NCBI RefSeq assembly: GCF_000276665.1
Contig: NW_004955459.1
Location: 11,851,801-11,915,800, forward strand
Direction of reading: 5' to 3'
Source: Chinchilla lanigera
Lineage: Eukaryota > Chordata > Mammalia > Rodentia > Chinchillidae
Length of the DNA: 64,000 bases
The notes under the pieces were generated by a model that did not search any database, was not told where the DNA came from, and saw only the letters and a program-made list of their open reading frames with translations. The position numbers and the translations under genes were made by a program. Positions 9,972 to 20,840 of this stretch are shown here, in pieces; the stretch's first letter is position 1, and each line of letters opens with the position of its first letter.

Positions 9972-10124
9972 CTTTTTTTTTTGTCTTTTTGAGACAGGGT
10001 TTCGCTATGCAGTTCAGGCTGGCCTTAGCTCACTTTGCAGCCTAGGCTGGTCTCAAACTTGCAGTGATCCTCCTGCCTCAGCCTCCTGGGTGCTGGGTTT
10101 ATAGGCTTGCACCACCACATCTGT
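9972..10124 (-). mobile_element. B1 SINE (minus strand) with target-site duplication
   Basis: A poly-T start is followed by GAGACAGGGTTTCGCTATG and the inverted 7SL-derived B1 body, ending near the RNA polymerase III A box (GTGGTGCAAGCC on the minus strand). Two related GCAGTTCAGGCTGGCC / GCAGCCTAGGCTGGTC segments show the internal duplication of rodent B1. The flanking TGCAATTTTTAA occurs at 9960-9971 and again at 10125-10136. Confidence 0.88.
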
Positions 10125-10136
10125 TGCAATTTTTAA

Positions 10137-13100
10137 TTTTCTTTGATAATCTTGCTTGCAAATCCCTGCTGATCTTAGAATGATTAAGGTAATAAACAAG
10201 CTTTGTCTTTTCATTGACCTGCCATTGGCCCTCAAGAAAACATCACCAGGAATTTAAAATTTTAGTATGTGGCTACTAGTACCATTTTAACTTTCCTTAT
10301 TCTTTCCTTTCTCTAATAATTATGTTGGTTTAGATCATTTTTTTTTCCCACGTACATTATATGTAATTCCCAAAGTTTCAAAGAAACATTCTACTGGCCT
10401 GGAAGATTACTATACTCTTGCAAGAAAAGTGTGTGGATTTTTCTGCTTAGCATAAGTATCCTTTTCTGTGGCAAGAGAAGTGCTCTAATCCTCACTTTTC
10501 ACCGTCTTCTTCTGAATTAGCCAATAATATATCAATGGGAAACTGCGGGACACAGTCCTGAGGCTCTTGAAGATGAATCATTGAAGTACAAGTACGATTC
10601 AGAGCTCACTCCTGGTAACAATGTTTGGGCTCCAAAACAAGTTCCACGTTAGGTTACTTTTACCTATGTGGTATTCAGTTTATATAGGCAATGATTAGAA
10701 TTGTTTTACTGAAACAGATTGGATCAAATTATACCTATTATGAATCCTGACTTTACTCATTAGTACATTTTTAATTAGTTAGGATCGTATAATTGTAAAC
10801 CTGAAAGGAAATAAAATAGATTTTCCAGTTCTGACACTGTCAAATTTTTTCTTAAAGCAACAGATAGGCTTCAAGCTTACGCTGTTTGTTGCAACTATTG
10901 AACTGTGCTCTAATAGCTAGAACACAACTACACACACTATGCAAACAAATGAGTATGTTTATGTCCTGATATATTTATAAAATAAACAGCGGGCTCCCAG
11001 GTTGTAGTTTACCAATGCCAGATCTAGTTGAAGTTTTCTCTTTCAACTAGTGAGAAAACCTAAGGCTGTAGAGGTGCAGTAACCTGCCAACACGGACCAT
11101 TTATTTCCTGGTCAAATTCAGATAAAGCCTTTAACTTTTGATTTTCCTTATAGTCCATGTTGCCATTCCTTTACAGCTTTATGTATGTTTGAAGCTGAAT
11201 GAGCTTGTGATAATGTGCTTTCTTGAAGCTTCAGCCCATGGGGTCGAATGAGATAAATCCTATGTCCAGTGAGTTGAACCAGGTGAACCAGGTGTTTGGA
11301 GCTGGTTGAACATTCATCTTTGTTTACTAGGGAGAGTCACAGGAAAACCTGAGCTCACTGAAGGGCCACATTAGACCCTAAGAATTTTCTAGGATAAAGT
11401 TGTTTTCTTATGGTGAAAGTAATTGGGTCTCTTCAGCTGTGTTTCATTGTTGAATGACAGAACAAGGGCCACCTTACCATCTCTCTTATCAGTTCTATAC
11501 ATTTACATTTTTGCCTTTATTTTTCTCCTAAATCCTCTCTTCCCATCCCCTCTTTGCACAGATTGTTTTGCATGAGACTTTACATTACTGATGCAGTGAA
11601 TCCTTTGCCCACCTCTAAGAAATTAGCATATATCTGGGATACACTGTAAGCATCTGCACTGTTGACATGTTCTTTTGAGCACTTGTGTGCAAGGTCTCTC
11701 CTTCCAAGCAGAAATCAGGAAAGTTGGGGTCTATTTTTTTAGTTTACGTCCCTGCAACAGTGCTCAAGTGTGGGCTGGGTCTGTGAAGGCTTTCTCACAC
11801 CTCGCTGATCCTAGGTGTTCAACGCTGAGGCTGCCGTGGTGGCTCAGACACAGGTATTGTTTCTAGATAGGAGCAAGAGGATGTCACATAATGGAATGTG
11901 GGATTTGTGTGGTCTTCTGCACAACAATACAAAATTTATGATAGATTCCAAACACAAAGTACCAATATCATTACCATAGAGAAACTGCCTACCCAGATAA
12001 AATACACCTTTTAAGGAGAAATTCAACCATTTGGGTTGAAGAGACAGAAGGCTATGGCACTGTGTGATTACTCCTCAGATAAACAAATAATGGAGGTTCA
12101 CTTCCAAACACTTGCAGGTGTATGGAATGTTTGTTGGTAATTTTCAATAGGTTTAAACAAGTTCTTGGAGTGCCTCATGATTCCTCACAAAGGATCTGAA
12201 GCAAGAAGTAAGACCCTAACAGAGGGTATGGACTGGTCAATTTGGGATCTACAAATGTCTCCCCAGGACCTTGGAAGAATATAGTCTACCCCAGGACTTT
12301 TCCTTCTTCGCCACTGGTTTTGCTAAATACATGGCACATAGATATTGAGTAACTACTATGTCACAGTATCATTTCTAATTTCTTGGTAAGAATGAAATGA
12401 ATTTGGATTCCATACCCATTCTTCTTTGTGGTCCATTAAATGTACATTAAATTTTACTTGTATTCACCCTAGTATTGGACCAGCCATTTGGCAAATTCCT
12501 TTATAGCCTTTTAATATTGTTTATCAATGAAGATCTCTAGGCATTATATATCAGACTACATTCTGGTGCCTTGATTTGGTGATCTTTACTTGATTTTTTT
12601 GTAGTTGGTATCTAGAGTGCAGATAAGCTTTCTGTAGTATTCTACCTTAACAAGACTTATTTCTGTCTGGCCTGTTATCCATTACACTAGCACATAAACA
12701 GACCACTATCTTGACATATTTTTTCATGACTTTCTATGGAGAAATTTCTGTTGACAATCTTTACTGCCAAAGAGTTATGTCTTGTGTCTATGAAAGACTA
12801 GAAAGCAATTCTTCCCACTCTAGTTGTTCACCCCCAAATAACATCATCCAGTTCTTTACTTTTCAGAAAAGCACCCTGTCTTCCAGCCTGTTCTGAGAAA
12901 GTAGGACTTAAATCTGCTAAGAGTTTAGCCACTGGGGTGCATTAATCTGAATTATGAATTGCTCCGGAAGGCTGGTCCTAAACAAAGTACTCTCCTGCCT
13001 CCCTTCCCACCATTCTCAGCTGTTATTTTTCCCATGTGGAGGTAGAAGCACCTTGTCTTCTGATGCCCTAATCAGCATTGTGTTAGAATATCCTCAGCCA

Positions 13101-13139
13101 CCTTCTTTGGCAAGAACTCTTTTGTCTGGGAGGCCAACA
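10137..13139. other. Three kilobases without recognised genes or repeats
   Basis: The region is A+T-rich. Only short frames of 60-65 codons are open, without recognised products. A small direct repeat of GAACCAGGT occurs near 11276-11292. Some of the region may be very old repeats that I cannot classify by eye. Confidence 0.45.
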
Positions 13140-13300
13140 TTAATGTAGTGTTTATCAAGTGTGAGACATTTTGTTTTATTATTTATAAGAAGCCCTTAAG
13201 GTAGGTTTTCTTAAATTTAATTCACAAAGGAGGACTGTGAGGTTGGTGTGTGCAATTAACTTGTTTGGTTCAGTCCGATTTGAAATCTTTTGCTTCTAGT
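13140..13300 (-). repeat. Possible MIR SINE (minus strand)
   Basis: GTGTTTATCAAGTGTGAG, AAGCCCTTAAGGTAGG and GAGGACTGTGAGGTTG follow MIR order in inverted orientation but are very diverged. Confidence 0.4.
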
Positions 13301-13756
13301 ACACTTGAGAACTCAATACTCTATACTGTCCTCTTTAAACACAGCAAAATTGTTGTACACCACTGTCTATAATTGGAATATACTTTATATTTGCCAAACT
13401 GATAGTGCTCAAGGTCAGTGCTAAGGTTTTTGGTAAGGTGTTGCTGACTGTCTTTATCTTTCTCAAGTATGTCTGTGTTTTGGCATTTATGTTCACCTAA
13501 TCATATTTGCTAAGTTATTGTTTAAATATTTATAGAAAAGTAGTAGAGCATAGTTGTTAGGTGAGGGCTCTGTGGTGACAAATTTCTGGACGAGTTTAGG
13601 CCATAATTACAAAAAGCACAGTCTTGAATGTGATAATCCTAAATGTTGAAATTCCAAAATCTCTAATGTCTACACTCTTTAAAGATAAAAATACTAAAAG
13701 TCCAAAAAATATAGCTCTGGGAAAAATATAAAAATTCTCTAGAATACATTTATTTG

Positions 13757-13829
13757 CTTTTTTGTGTGCTAACGATTGGACCCAGGGCCTCTCATGTGCT
13801 AGGTAAACGCTCAGCATTCTCAGCCCTAC
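13757..13829 (-). repeat. Degenerate ID SINE (minus strand)
   Basis: GATTGGACCCAGGGCC, CATGTGCTAGGTAAACG and the CTCAGCCC end match an older-type ID in reverse. No target-site duplication was found. Confidence 0.65.
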
Positions 13830-13919
13830 TTATGTTCTTAAAAGGGGATTTACTTGAGCAACATATACAAATATATTCATAAAAATAAGTCAAAAAAGCA
13901 GATTATAGAAATACATATC

Positions 13920-14316
13920 TGTTATGGTTTGTGTCTGGATGTTCCCCCAAAGCCTCATGCAGGCATGGGATGGGCTTCTAGAGTTTATGATCGATCCATG
14001 GCCCAAAGCTGGGATTATGGGTGTGAATGCAACACCCATCTTGCATACAATATGAGGAAGGGAAAGAGGCTTGCTCTTCCCTCTGCCCGTCTTCCCTCTG
14101 CTCCTCTTCCCTCTGCCATTCTTCCTTTTTGCTCTGGCTGATTTTGCTGTGTTCTGCTGCCATGAACTGTTTACCCCTGCCATGTGCCACTCTGCCTTGA
14201 AGCCAGCCGAGTATGGACTGAAACTTCCACAAACTGTGAGCTAAATAAACCTTTCCTTCCTTAATTTTGGGTGTCAGGTATTTTGTCTCAGCAATGAGAG
14301 AAAAGTAAATAAGACA
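13920..14316 (+). mobile_element. Solo MaLR-like LTR with internal minisatellite
   Basis: About 397 bp starts TGTTATGGTTTGTGTCTGG and ends AAAGTAAATAAGACA. The CTGTGAGCTAAATAAACC segment includes AATAAA. It is the clearest member of the LTR family also seen at 2.8, 17.9, 42.7 and 47.3 kb. Three to four 15-bp CTCTTCCCTCTGCC-type units lie inside at 14075-14125, and they produce open frames rich in Arg/Lys/Gly on the minus strand that are not genes. Confidence 0.75.
14075..14125. repeat. 15-bp minisatellite inside LTR
   Basis: Units at 14075-14089, 14090-14104 and 14105-14119 share TCTTCCCTCTGC and differ in the last three bases. A partial fourth unit follows. Confidence 0.9.
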
Positions 14317-14357
14317 ATCTTCTTCTGTTTTGTATTTATATAGCTCATTTTCTAGGT

Positions 14358-14520
14358 CAGTGAGTCTCAAACTTTAGCTGTTTCAACGTCTTCTGGTGGG
14401 CTTGTTAAAAAGATTGCTTGGCTCCACCCAAAACCCATGACTCAGGACACTGGGAAGGATGGGGCCAAGAATCGTCATCTCTAACAAGCTTTTAAATACT
14501 GCTGGTGTGCTGATCTGAGC
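14358..14520 (+). mobile_element. MER5A-like hAT-Charlie relic
   Basis: It starts CAGTGAGTCTCAAACTTTAG and continues GGTGGGCTTGTTAAAAAG, GGCTCCACCC and GGGGCCAAGAATC, then CTAACAAGCTTTTAAATACTG. These are the MER5A signatures. The 3' terminus is eroded. The base just left of the element follows a TTTCTAGGT context. Confidence 0.8.
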
Positions 14521-14690
14521 ATGTGAAGGTTTGGATTGTGTAAAACATCACAGGAACATTATATGACTGGATTAGCTCATGTAATCCTCAGCAACACTAC
14601 TAGGGCCCATTGTCCGCATTTTACAAGAGGGCATCAGAAGAGAGATCAGGAATTCCAGTACTGTAGTCTGACTCAGAATCCACCAAATTG
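14521..14690 (-). repeat. MIR-like SINE (minus strand)
   Basis: ATTAGCTCATGTAATCCTCA, CATTTTACAAGAGGGCATC and TAGTCTGACTCAGAATCC follow inverted MIR order. Confidence 0.5.
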
Positions 14691-14811
14691 AACCTCAGCT
14701 CTTCCCTAAAGTGTTTACATGTGATGTCAGCCCAGCCTTTCTACACAGCTATCAGTCAGAATATTAGTCTCTTCCACAGAATATGATCTTATTTTTTCCA
14801 ATTAGACTTTT

Positions 14812-15062
14812 NNNNNNNNNNNNNNNNNNNNNNNNNNNNNNNNNNNNNNNNNNNNNNNNNNNNNNNNNNNNNNNNNNNNNNNNNNNNNNNNNNNNNNNNN
14901 NNNNNNNNNNNNNNNNNNNNNNNNNNNNNNNNNNNNNNNNNNNNNNNNNNNNNNNNNNNNNNNNNNNNNNNNNNNNNNNNNNNNNNNNNNNNNNNNNNNN
15001 NNNNNNNNNNNNNNNNNNNNNNNNNNNNNNNNNNNNNNNNNNNNNNNNNNNNNNNNNNNNNN
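14812..15062. other. Assembly gap (run of N, 251 bp)
   Basis: All bases are N. The right edge abuts a minus-strand L1-3'UTR-like repeat whose A-tail would fall inside the gap. Open frames reported across the gap are artefacts of translating N. Confidence 0.99.
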
Positions 15063-15330
15063 GATACAGAATTTCAAAACAAGGTGATAGGAAATTAACA
15101 ATAGTTGTTATAATACATATCGTTATCTTCAAGTAGTTGCTCAGATCACTCAACATAGGCATGCAAGATCAATCAAACAATTAGCATTAACTATTCCTTT
15201 CAACAAACCAATAGAAAAAAGTGGTACAAATACCCCAGCCATCTTGTATATTTCCCCTACTTCTTTTCTCCTTTCCCCTATCCCAGCTGTTCCTTCCTTT
15301 TAAAAAAAGATAACCATAACAATGAAAATG
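15063..15330 (-). mobile_element. Probable L1 3'UTR fragment (minus strand)
   Basis: Bases 15063-15175 match a second copy at 52621-52738 almost throughout (shared GGAAATTAACAAT, TATCTTCAA and CATGCAA...GATCAATCAA). Read on the minus strand, this copy extends upstream into a purine-rich G/A tract (complement of 15240-15300), as found in mammalian L1 3'UTRs. The second copy starts with poly-T and has target-site duplications, which fixes the strand. Family assignment to L1 is an inference. Confidence 0.6.
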
Positions 15331-16110
15331 AGTTTCAACACAGGCTGTTAGGACAGCTACAATAGTTGATACACTATGTATTATTGTCTTCCTAGCAGTT
15401 ATTCATAGTATAAGTTACTGGGCTGTGTATTTCTAGTGCTTTGTCTGATTGAGCAATGGGACTCCTGCTTGAGGCTGCTGTTTTCAAAAGAGATACAGTG
15501 GGAGGAAGTTGAAGGAATTTGGCCAAATATGAATATTTATATTTTTCTGGGTAATTAACTATGACAGCTCATAAATGAAATATTTGCCAGTGCTCATGAA
15601 CATTACCCAGTGTAATGTTATCTTTTGATTAAACAACACATGTTCTCTAATAATGCATATGTATGAGGGATAAAGAGAAATTGCCAAGATGCTCATAATT
15701 CTGAATTTCTTAGGTTGTATGGGTGTAGGTTAGATTTTTGTGAATTTCAGAGCTTTCAAGGGAGAAAGACAGTCTATGATTCTATTGTTTCTGCATTCTT
15801 CTCCTAATTTAGCTGCAAACAATACTGTTAATATTAATAATGTTGATAGTACTCCATTGAAATCAGTAGTAGAAAAGTGTGTTAGTCAACTTTTGGCTAA
15901 AGGTTTGAAGGATTCAGTCCTACAAAAACCTAAAGACCTCCCACTAGGTTTCATCTCTGAAAAGCTCTACCACTTCCCAGTAATGCCATCCTGGGGAATA
16001 AGACAAATGCAGAGGTACTAGGGTGATATTGAAGATCCAAACTATAGTTGAAAGAAAATGGGAAATTTCATGAACTTAGGGTTTGGCTTAACTTTTCAAT
16101 GCAACTCAAT
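15331..16110. other. Unassigned DNA beyond the L1-like fragment
   Basis: 15331-15410 loosely resembles the adjacent repeat (GAGTTTCAACACAGGCTGTTAGGA) and may be more of it. The remainder has no recognised repeat, and a 93-codon frame at 15740-16021 has no recognised relative. Confidence 0.4.
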
Positions 16111-16118
16111 TTCTAGGT

Positions 16119-16300
16119 AAGTGAGTCTCAAACTTTAGCTCTTTGAGCATCCCCTGGTGGGCTTGTTAAATACCAATTTATGGTCTCCACCCAGAACCTA
16201 CCACTCAGGACATCTGGGATGGATGGGGCCAAGAATCTTAATTTCTAACCAGCTGCTGGGTGCTGATGAGGCTCAGATATGAGTACTTTGGGAAGCACTG
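16119..16300 (+). mobile_element. Second MER5A-like hAT relic
   Basis: AGTGAGTCTCAAACTTTAGC, CCCCTGGTGGGCTTGTTAAA, GGGGCCAAGAATC and the closing GGGAAGCACTG give a near-complete MER5A. It is again preceded by TTTCTAGGT, matching the hAT target preference. Confidence 0.8.
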
Positions 16301-17574
16301 ACATATGTTACGGCTCAGACTGTGTAAAAGAGAACATGAACATGTTAGTAGACTGGAGGTCTTACAGTGATGTCCAGGAGGGGTTCATCCTAACATACTG
16401 TGAGAAATTCACACACATTTTCCTATATCAAGGGTACCAGTGGTTTGATAAAACAGTGTCTCACATAAAATGAACTTGTTATCCAAAAACTGTAAATTTG
16501 ATTTTAATTATAAAGTTGCAAATTATTAATATAAATTTTACTCCTGCCACTAGCAGATCTTCAAAAATACATAAGTGGACAACGCCAATGGAAAAATGTC
16601 CTTCTGCAAGGCACCACAGTGTCCCAGTAGATGTCCATAAATTGGGCTACTGACTGGCTCACTGGTTGGTACTTCTGTCTTTACTGTCCACTTTGCTCAA
16701 CAACTCCTCAGTGTCTCATAAGATTATTGTTATTCCCAGGAAAAACACATCCAAAGAATAGGACCATTGCATAGTCTTTTTGGTTATTGTAAATGATATT
16801 ATTAATATTCTAGCACAGCTACAAAAATTACAAAATATATAACTCAAGTCCATTCAAACATAAGAATATGACATCCAGATTGTTCCTACCATACCTCATG
16901 AAATGGTGCCTGATGATCAGTGAATATTATTTCTAGAATGAGTGTTAGAGCTACATATAAGATCTGGCATGATTAAAGAACTTGCTGAGAGTTTATAGGC
17001 TTCTTCCCTTAGTTCATTCTCAGGTGAACCACAAAGTGAAGGCCTTCTGGCCTTCTACATCATATTACAAGTTTAGCTCCCTTTTCTGGGCCAGAGTACT
17101 ATGAGGAATACGTCAGGTGTAATGAGCAAGTGAGTTGTCTAGGCTACTGGATTCTGAAGTAAATTTGGAGCAACGTGGTACTGATGGCGCTGTGGCAGCC
17201 GTGGCAGCTGACCATCCTGAAATAAAGGCACTTGGAAAGGAGCAGGTGCAAGGAGACCACTCTGGCCTTCTCTGTTTCTAAAGAGTGGGAGATGAAACCC
17301 CCATGTCAGAAGTGCCCTCCCTATACCAGAAGTAAAGTATTAATTTTATCATCAAGGATAGAAAATTAAGGCTGAGAGAAATCTGTAAAAGTAACCTTGT
17401 AAGTTTAATCCTCACTTTTCTAGCCACTTTTCCATCTAATTAACAACCGCAGGCCCATCCCCTCTTTTGTTGTTGTCACATTTCACAATTTACCAGTCTG
17501 GGTCTAATTATATATGTATGTGTTTATCTCCGACTTCATCTTTGGATCATCATTTCCTCATAAAAGTTCCACAC
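16301..17574. other. Unassigned DNA
   Basis: Non-repetitive by eye, A+T-rich, and without convincing open frames or motifs. Confidence 0.45.
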
Positions 17575-17587
17575 AACATAAAACTTG

Positions 17588-17682
17588 CGGATTGGGGATG
17601 TGGCTCAACGGCACAGCGCCTGCCTGGCAAACATAAGGTCCTGAATTCAATTCCTGATAACAGCAACAACAACAATACAGAA
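17588..17682 (+). mobile_element. ID SINE with 13-bp target-site duplication
   Basis: A plus-strand ID starts CGGATTGGGGATGTGGCTC, with A box TGGCTCAACGG, the GCCTGCCTGGCAAACATAAGG middle and a mutated B box, then a CAACAACAACAATACA tail. AACATAAAACTTG occurs at 17575-17587 and 17683-17695 as an exact duplication. Confidence 0.88.
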
Positions 17683-17863
17683 AACATAAAACTTGTATTA
17701 AAATAATTTGTATGCTTTTCTTTCACTGATCTGTTTTGTGTCTATTTTATTCTCAGGCCTCACTGAAAAATCCTGCAAGGGTCAAGGTAAACTTTTGCTT
17801 TCCTTACCATATTGAAGCATATAATTAATGTATTTTCCTAGGCCAGTAATTCCCATTTGAGGA

Positions 17864-18257
17864 TGTTTTAGTCACTTTCTCTTCACAGGGACAAAATGCC
17901 TAATGCACACAACTTAAAGCAGGAGAAGTTTGCTTTGTCTCACGTATTTAACAGGTCCATAATTGGCCAACACCAAGGCAGACAGGGCATGGTAGATGCG
18001 TCTGGTAGAGAAAAGATGTTCTCCTCATGGTGGCTGGGAAGCAGAGAAGGAAGAGAGACGTCGTATTACCTTCCAGGTCACATGTCCAGTGATTTTCCTC
18101 TATCCAGGCCCCTCCTTGGAATAGCACTCAGCCGTCGGACTCATTAGTGGATGAATTCAGTGATGAGTATAACACCTTCGTGACCTAATTACCTTCCAAA
18201 AGCCTGGTCTTGAGCACATGAGAGTTCTGAGGGGCATTCTTGATCCAAACCATTATA
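17864..18257 (-). mobile_element. Solo MaLR-like LTR (minus strand)
   Basis: The inverted tail TGTTTTAGTCACTTTCTC and CAGGGACAAAATGCCTAATG corresponds to the TTTTGTC...GAAAGTAACTAA tail of the family. The inverted 5' end GATCCAAACCATTATA mirrors TATAATGGTTTGGATC. Length (394 bp) fits the plus-strand copies. A small frame at 17896-18147 lies inside it and is not a gene. Confidence 0.7.
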
Positions 18258-19190
18258 GGGAGCCATTTTACTTGCTTTCAGGGGACATTGACATCATCAG
18301 GAGACATTCTGGGTCATCATAACTGAGGTCTCACTCCTAGTGGACAGAGTCCATGAATATTGCTAACAGCCCAGAATGCAAAGGACAACCCTACCATAAA
18401 GGACTATCTGGCCCCAAAGGTTGTGTTGAAGTTGAGGAAATTCTGGAGCACATGAGGAAGGAGCTGAGACGGGCTTACATCTTTGGATGCTTCAAAAGTG
18501 TAAGTTATTGCAGCCTGAAATGTCCAGGTTTCCAGTGAAAGTATCTGCAAGAGCCATGTGGTGGTTGGAAAGCACCTGGTGAGCCAATAAGGTGCAGGTA
18601 GGTGCAGGTAAAGGATCAGTCTGGGGTGCTCTGTGAGTCAAGACTGCAGCTGTTGTTTGTCAGTGTGGAATCCAGCCCTAGCACACAATGTCACATCCAC
18701 TTCAAAGTCTGAGAAGCAAACAGACCTTTTCCTGTTATCACCATGTGGAGCTGCAGAAGTCATTAAACAGCAGTTTAAAGGAAGGGTGATTATTTCTTTC
18801 CCTTCAAACACCATGTTCCGTTAATTTACGCTGACTGAATGTGGAGCAACTGAGCGCTGGACAATGTGTGGAAATACATGCCTAGTCCTCATTATCTCTA
18901 ATGGGAATTTCAAAGCCACTCACAGATTTAGTATCCTGTTTGGTTCGACTTGTATAACACCTGTCAGTAGGCTGCTTTCATGCGATGTTATTAATATTTA
19001 AATAATGCATTTTAAAGGTCAAACTGCACCTACAGCAATATTCAAATATAGCACTTCATTTCTGTAGATGATAGTGCAAAGGACTGGGAGGAGAGACTTG
19101 CAGGAGATAGGGGGAAGATAAAGCACTGCCCTACATAGGGGATAAAAGTCACATATATTTTCATTATGTCACTATAATTAATAAATTAAG
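18258..19190. other. Unassigned DNA; AT-rich unique block at 18.84-19.07 kb
   Basis: No gene or repeat was found. The stretch around 18840-19070 is balanced in composition and free of recognised repeats, with several AT-rich homeodomain-like words such as TTATTAATATTTAAATAATG. It could be conserved noncoding sequence, but that is conjecture. Confidence 0.4.
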
Positions 19191-19194
19191 AAGC

Positions 19195-19276
19195 CTTCTC
19201 CTTCTTGTTCTGTTCCTCTTCCTCTTCTTCATCTTCCCAAACTCCTCATCTTCTCTTTCTCCTTTCTCTCTTCCCT
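19195..19276. repeat. Pyrimidine-rich low-complexity tract
   Basis: Imperfect CTTCTC/CCTCTTCC repeats. Low complexity only. Confidence 0.85.
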
Positions 19277-19447
19277 TGTACTCTGTACAGAAATCTATGT
19301 TGTCAGGCTGAATTGTTGGAAAGTCTACTATAGGTGGTGAGATCTACCGAAGACTACCCTGAGTGAACAAGACAGGTTGGGGGTCTTACCTTCAGGATTC
19401 TCCTAAGGCTCCTGCTTGCCATTACCATTCACCACCCCTTTGCTCCA

Positions 19448-19500
19448 CTTCCTTCCTTCCTTCCTTCCTTCCTTCCTTCCTTCCTTCCTTCCTTCCTTCC
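19448..19500. repeat. (CTTC)n microsatellite
   Basis: About 13 perfect tetranucleotide units. It generates a spurious Ser-Phe-Leu-Pro repeat frame. Confidence 0.97.
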
Positions 19501-19635
19501 ATTACCTACATACTTCCTGCAGCTCTTTTCTGGGAAATGGCTTGAGTCAGACTCTCTACCCACCTTTGCCCACTGTGCTGCTCATTCTCAGTAGAGGGAG
19601 CTGGTCTCCGAAATTGTTGCTTTGGGAACAAGTTC

Positions 19636-19930
19636 TGCTATGATCTGAATGTTTGGGTCCCTCAAAATTCTTCTGCTGAAATCTTAACAGCATGGTGATG
19701 ATATTAATAGATAGGGCCAGAGTCTTTGAATGGTATATACCATTCAGTGAATGGGAGTTGCAATCTCATAAAAGAGACAGCTTCCTCACCCCTTCAATCA
19801 CATGGAGGTAAAATAAGAAGGCACCATTAATGAGGAAGAGCCCTTTCCCAGACATCCAACATGTTGGTGCCTTAATCTGGGACTTCTTTAGCCTTCAGGA
19901 TTGAAGCTCATGAATAAATTTACAAATGAT
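19636..19930 (+). mobile_element. MaLR-family LTR, 3' truncated
   Basis: It starts TGCTATGATCTGAATGTTTG and continues GGGTCCCTCAAAATTCTTCTG, GGAGTTGCAATCTCATAAAAGAG and CTTCAGGATTGAAGCTCATG, with AATAAA at 19914. This is the MLT1/MST layout. The usual tail after the AATAAA region is missing or unrecognisable. Confidence 0.65.
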
Positions 19931-20344
19931 GTTAATATGGAAAGTGCAGTAAATATTTGTCACTTTTTGGCCACTCAGCATCCAGTCACCTCTCCTTTCT
20001 TCACTCAGGTCTTAGTACCTGGCTCATATTGATAGATTTGTACTTATCTTTTCTATTTAAGGAATGTTTGTGGTCTCACTATGAGCAAAATCTTACTTTT
20101 TGAGCGCCAGGGTTGTCTTGTTCTCTCTGTAACCAACCTGGTCCACTGATTCTCTGAGCTTTGTGATGCTTCCCTTTCAAGAACTTTCTTTTGCCTAGGA
20201 AAACAAAATTTTAATTTGAGTGTTTTCCTGTCATGTGAGAGTTTTTCTTCTAAAGCCCAGAGCTGAGAAACAATATTTGGCAAATATTTTAGAAAGCCCA
20301 ACTAGTTCTGTGAGCTTTGGCCCAGCTGTTGCCTCTTGCCTTTG

Positions 20345-20480
20345 TGAGAAATGTTGTCTTCATTATCTGTTGCTGCTGTAACAAATGCTTGCAAATTTGG
20401 TGGCTTAGAACAACACAGTATTTTGAAAAATTTTGTAGTTTCAGAGATCAGAAGTTTAAAATGGGTGCCACTAGGTGTAG
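20345..20480 (-). mobile_element. MLT1-like LTR fragment (minus strand)
   Basis: TCATTATCTGTTGCTGCTG, TAACAAATGCTTGCAAATTT, GGTGGCTTAGAACAACACAG and CAGAGATCAGAAGTTTAAAA are the inverted MLT1 3' end. Confidence 0.7.
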
Positions 20481-20840
20481 ATCATGGTGTCAGAGTGTTA
20501 CAGAAAACAGACCAAGCACAGGAAGAAATGGCACCGAGAAGGTTTAGGAGGAAGTGTATTTATACTGGTGGGCTTGACTGGGATCATTCCCAAAGAGTAC
20601 TCTTATAGGGAGAGCAAGTGGGGAGGTAAAAAGGCAGATTCAGTGCATTGTCTTTGGAGGGTTGGGTGATATCATGCGTTGCTAAGGGAGTTTAAACATC
20701 TCAAGTTACATTGCAAGGCCATCAGTTAATCAGGCCTGGGTTACACAAAGGCAGAAACGTCTCATATCAGGCTTCTCTGGACATACCCATCTGGTTTTCA
20801 CAGGCATTCTTGGCAGGCTTTATTTAAAATTTTAATTTCC
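20481..20840 (-). mobile_element. Possible retroviral-type LTR fragment (minus strand)
   Basis: On the minus strand a TATAAATACAC box (complement of 20555-20570) follows a CCCTATAAGAGTACTC segment, with LTR-like spacing. I do not recognise the family. It may be inserted beside the MLT1 fragment. Confidence 0.3.

Noticed and set aside
13890..14370. Frames of 97-130 codons on the minus strand rich in Arg, Lys, Gly
   Set aside because: They lie in a MaLR LTR and read through its 15-bp minisatellite.
14764..15162. Open frames of 99-132 codons over 14.76-15.16 kb
   Set aside because: They consist mainly of untranslatable N from the assembly gap.
14349..16300. Segmental duplication suggested by two MER5A copies both preceded by TTTCTAGGT
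   Set aside because: hAT elements prefer NTCTAGAN-like targets, and the unrelated hAT at 5.29 kb is also preceded by TTCTAGGT. Independent insertions explain the shared flank.
19363..19643. Frames with repeated Ser-Phe-Leu-Pro
   Set aside because: Produced by the (CTTC)n microsatellite.
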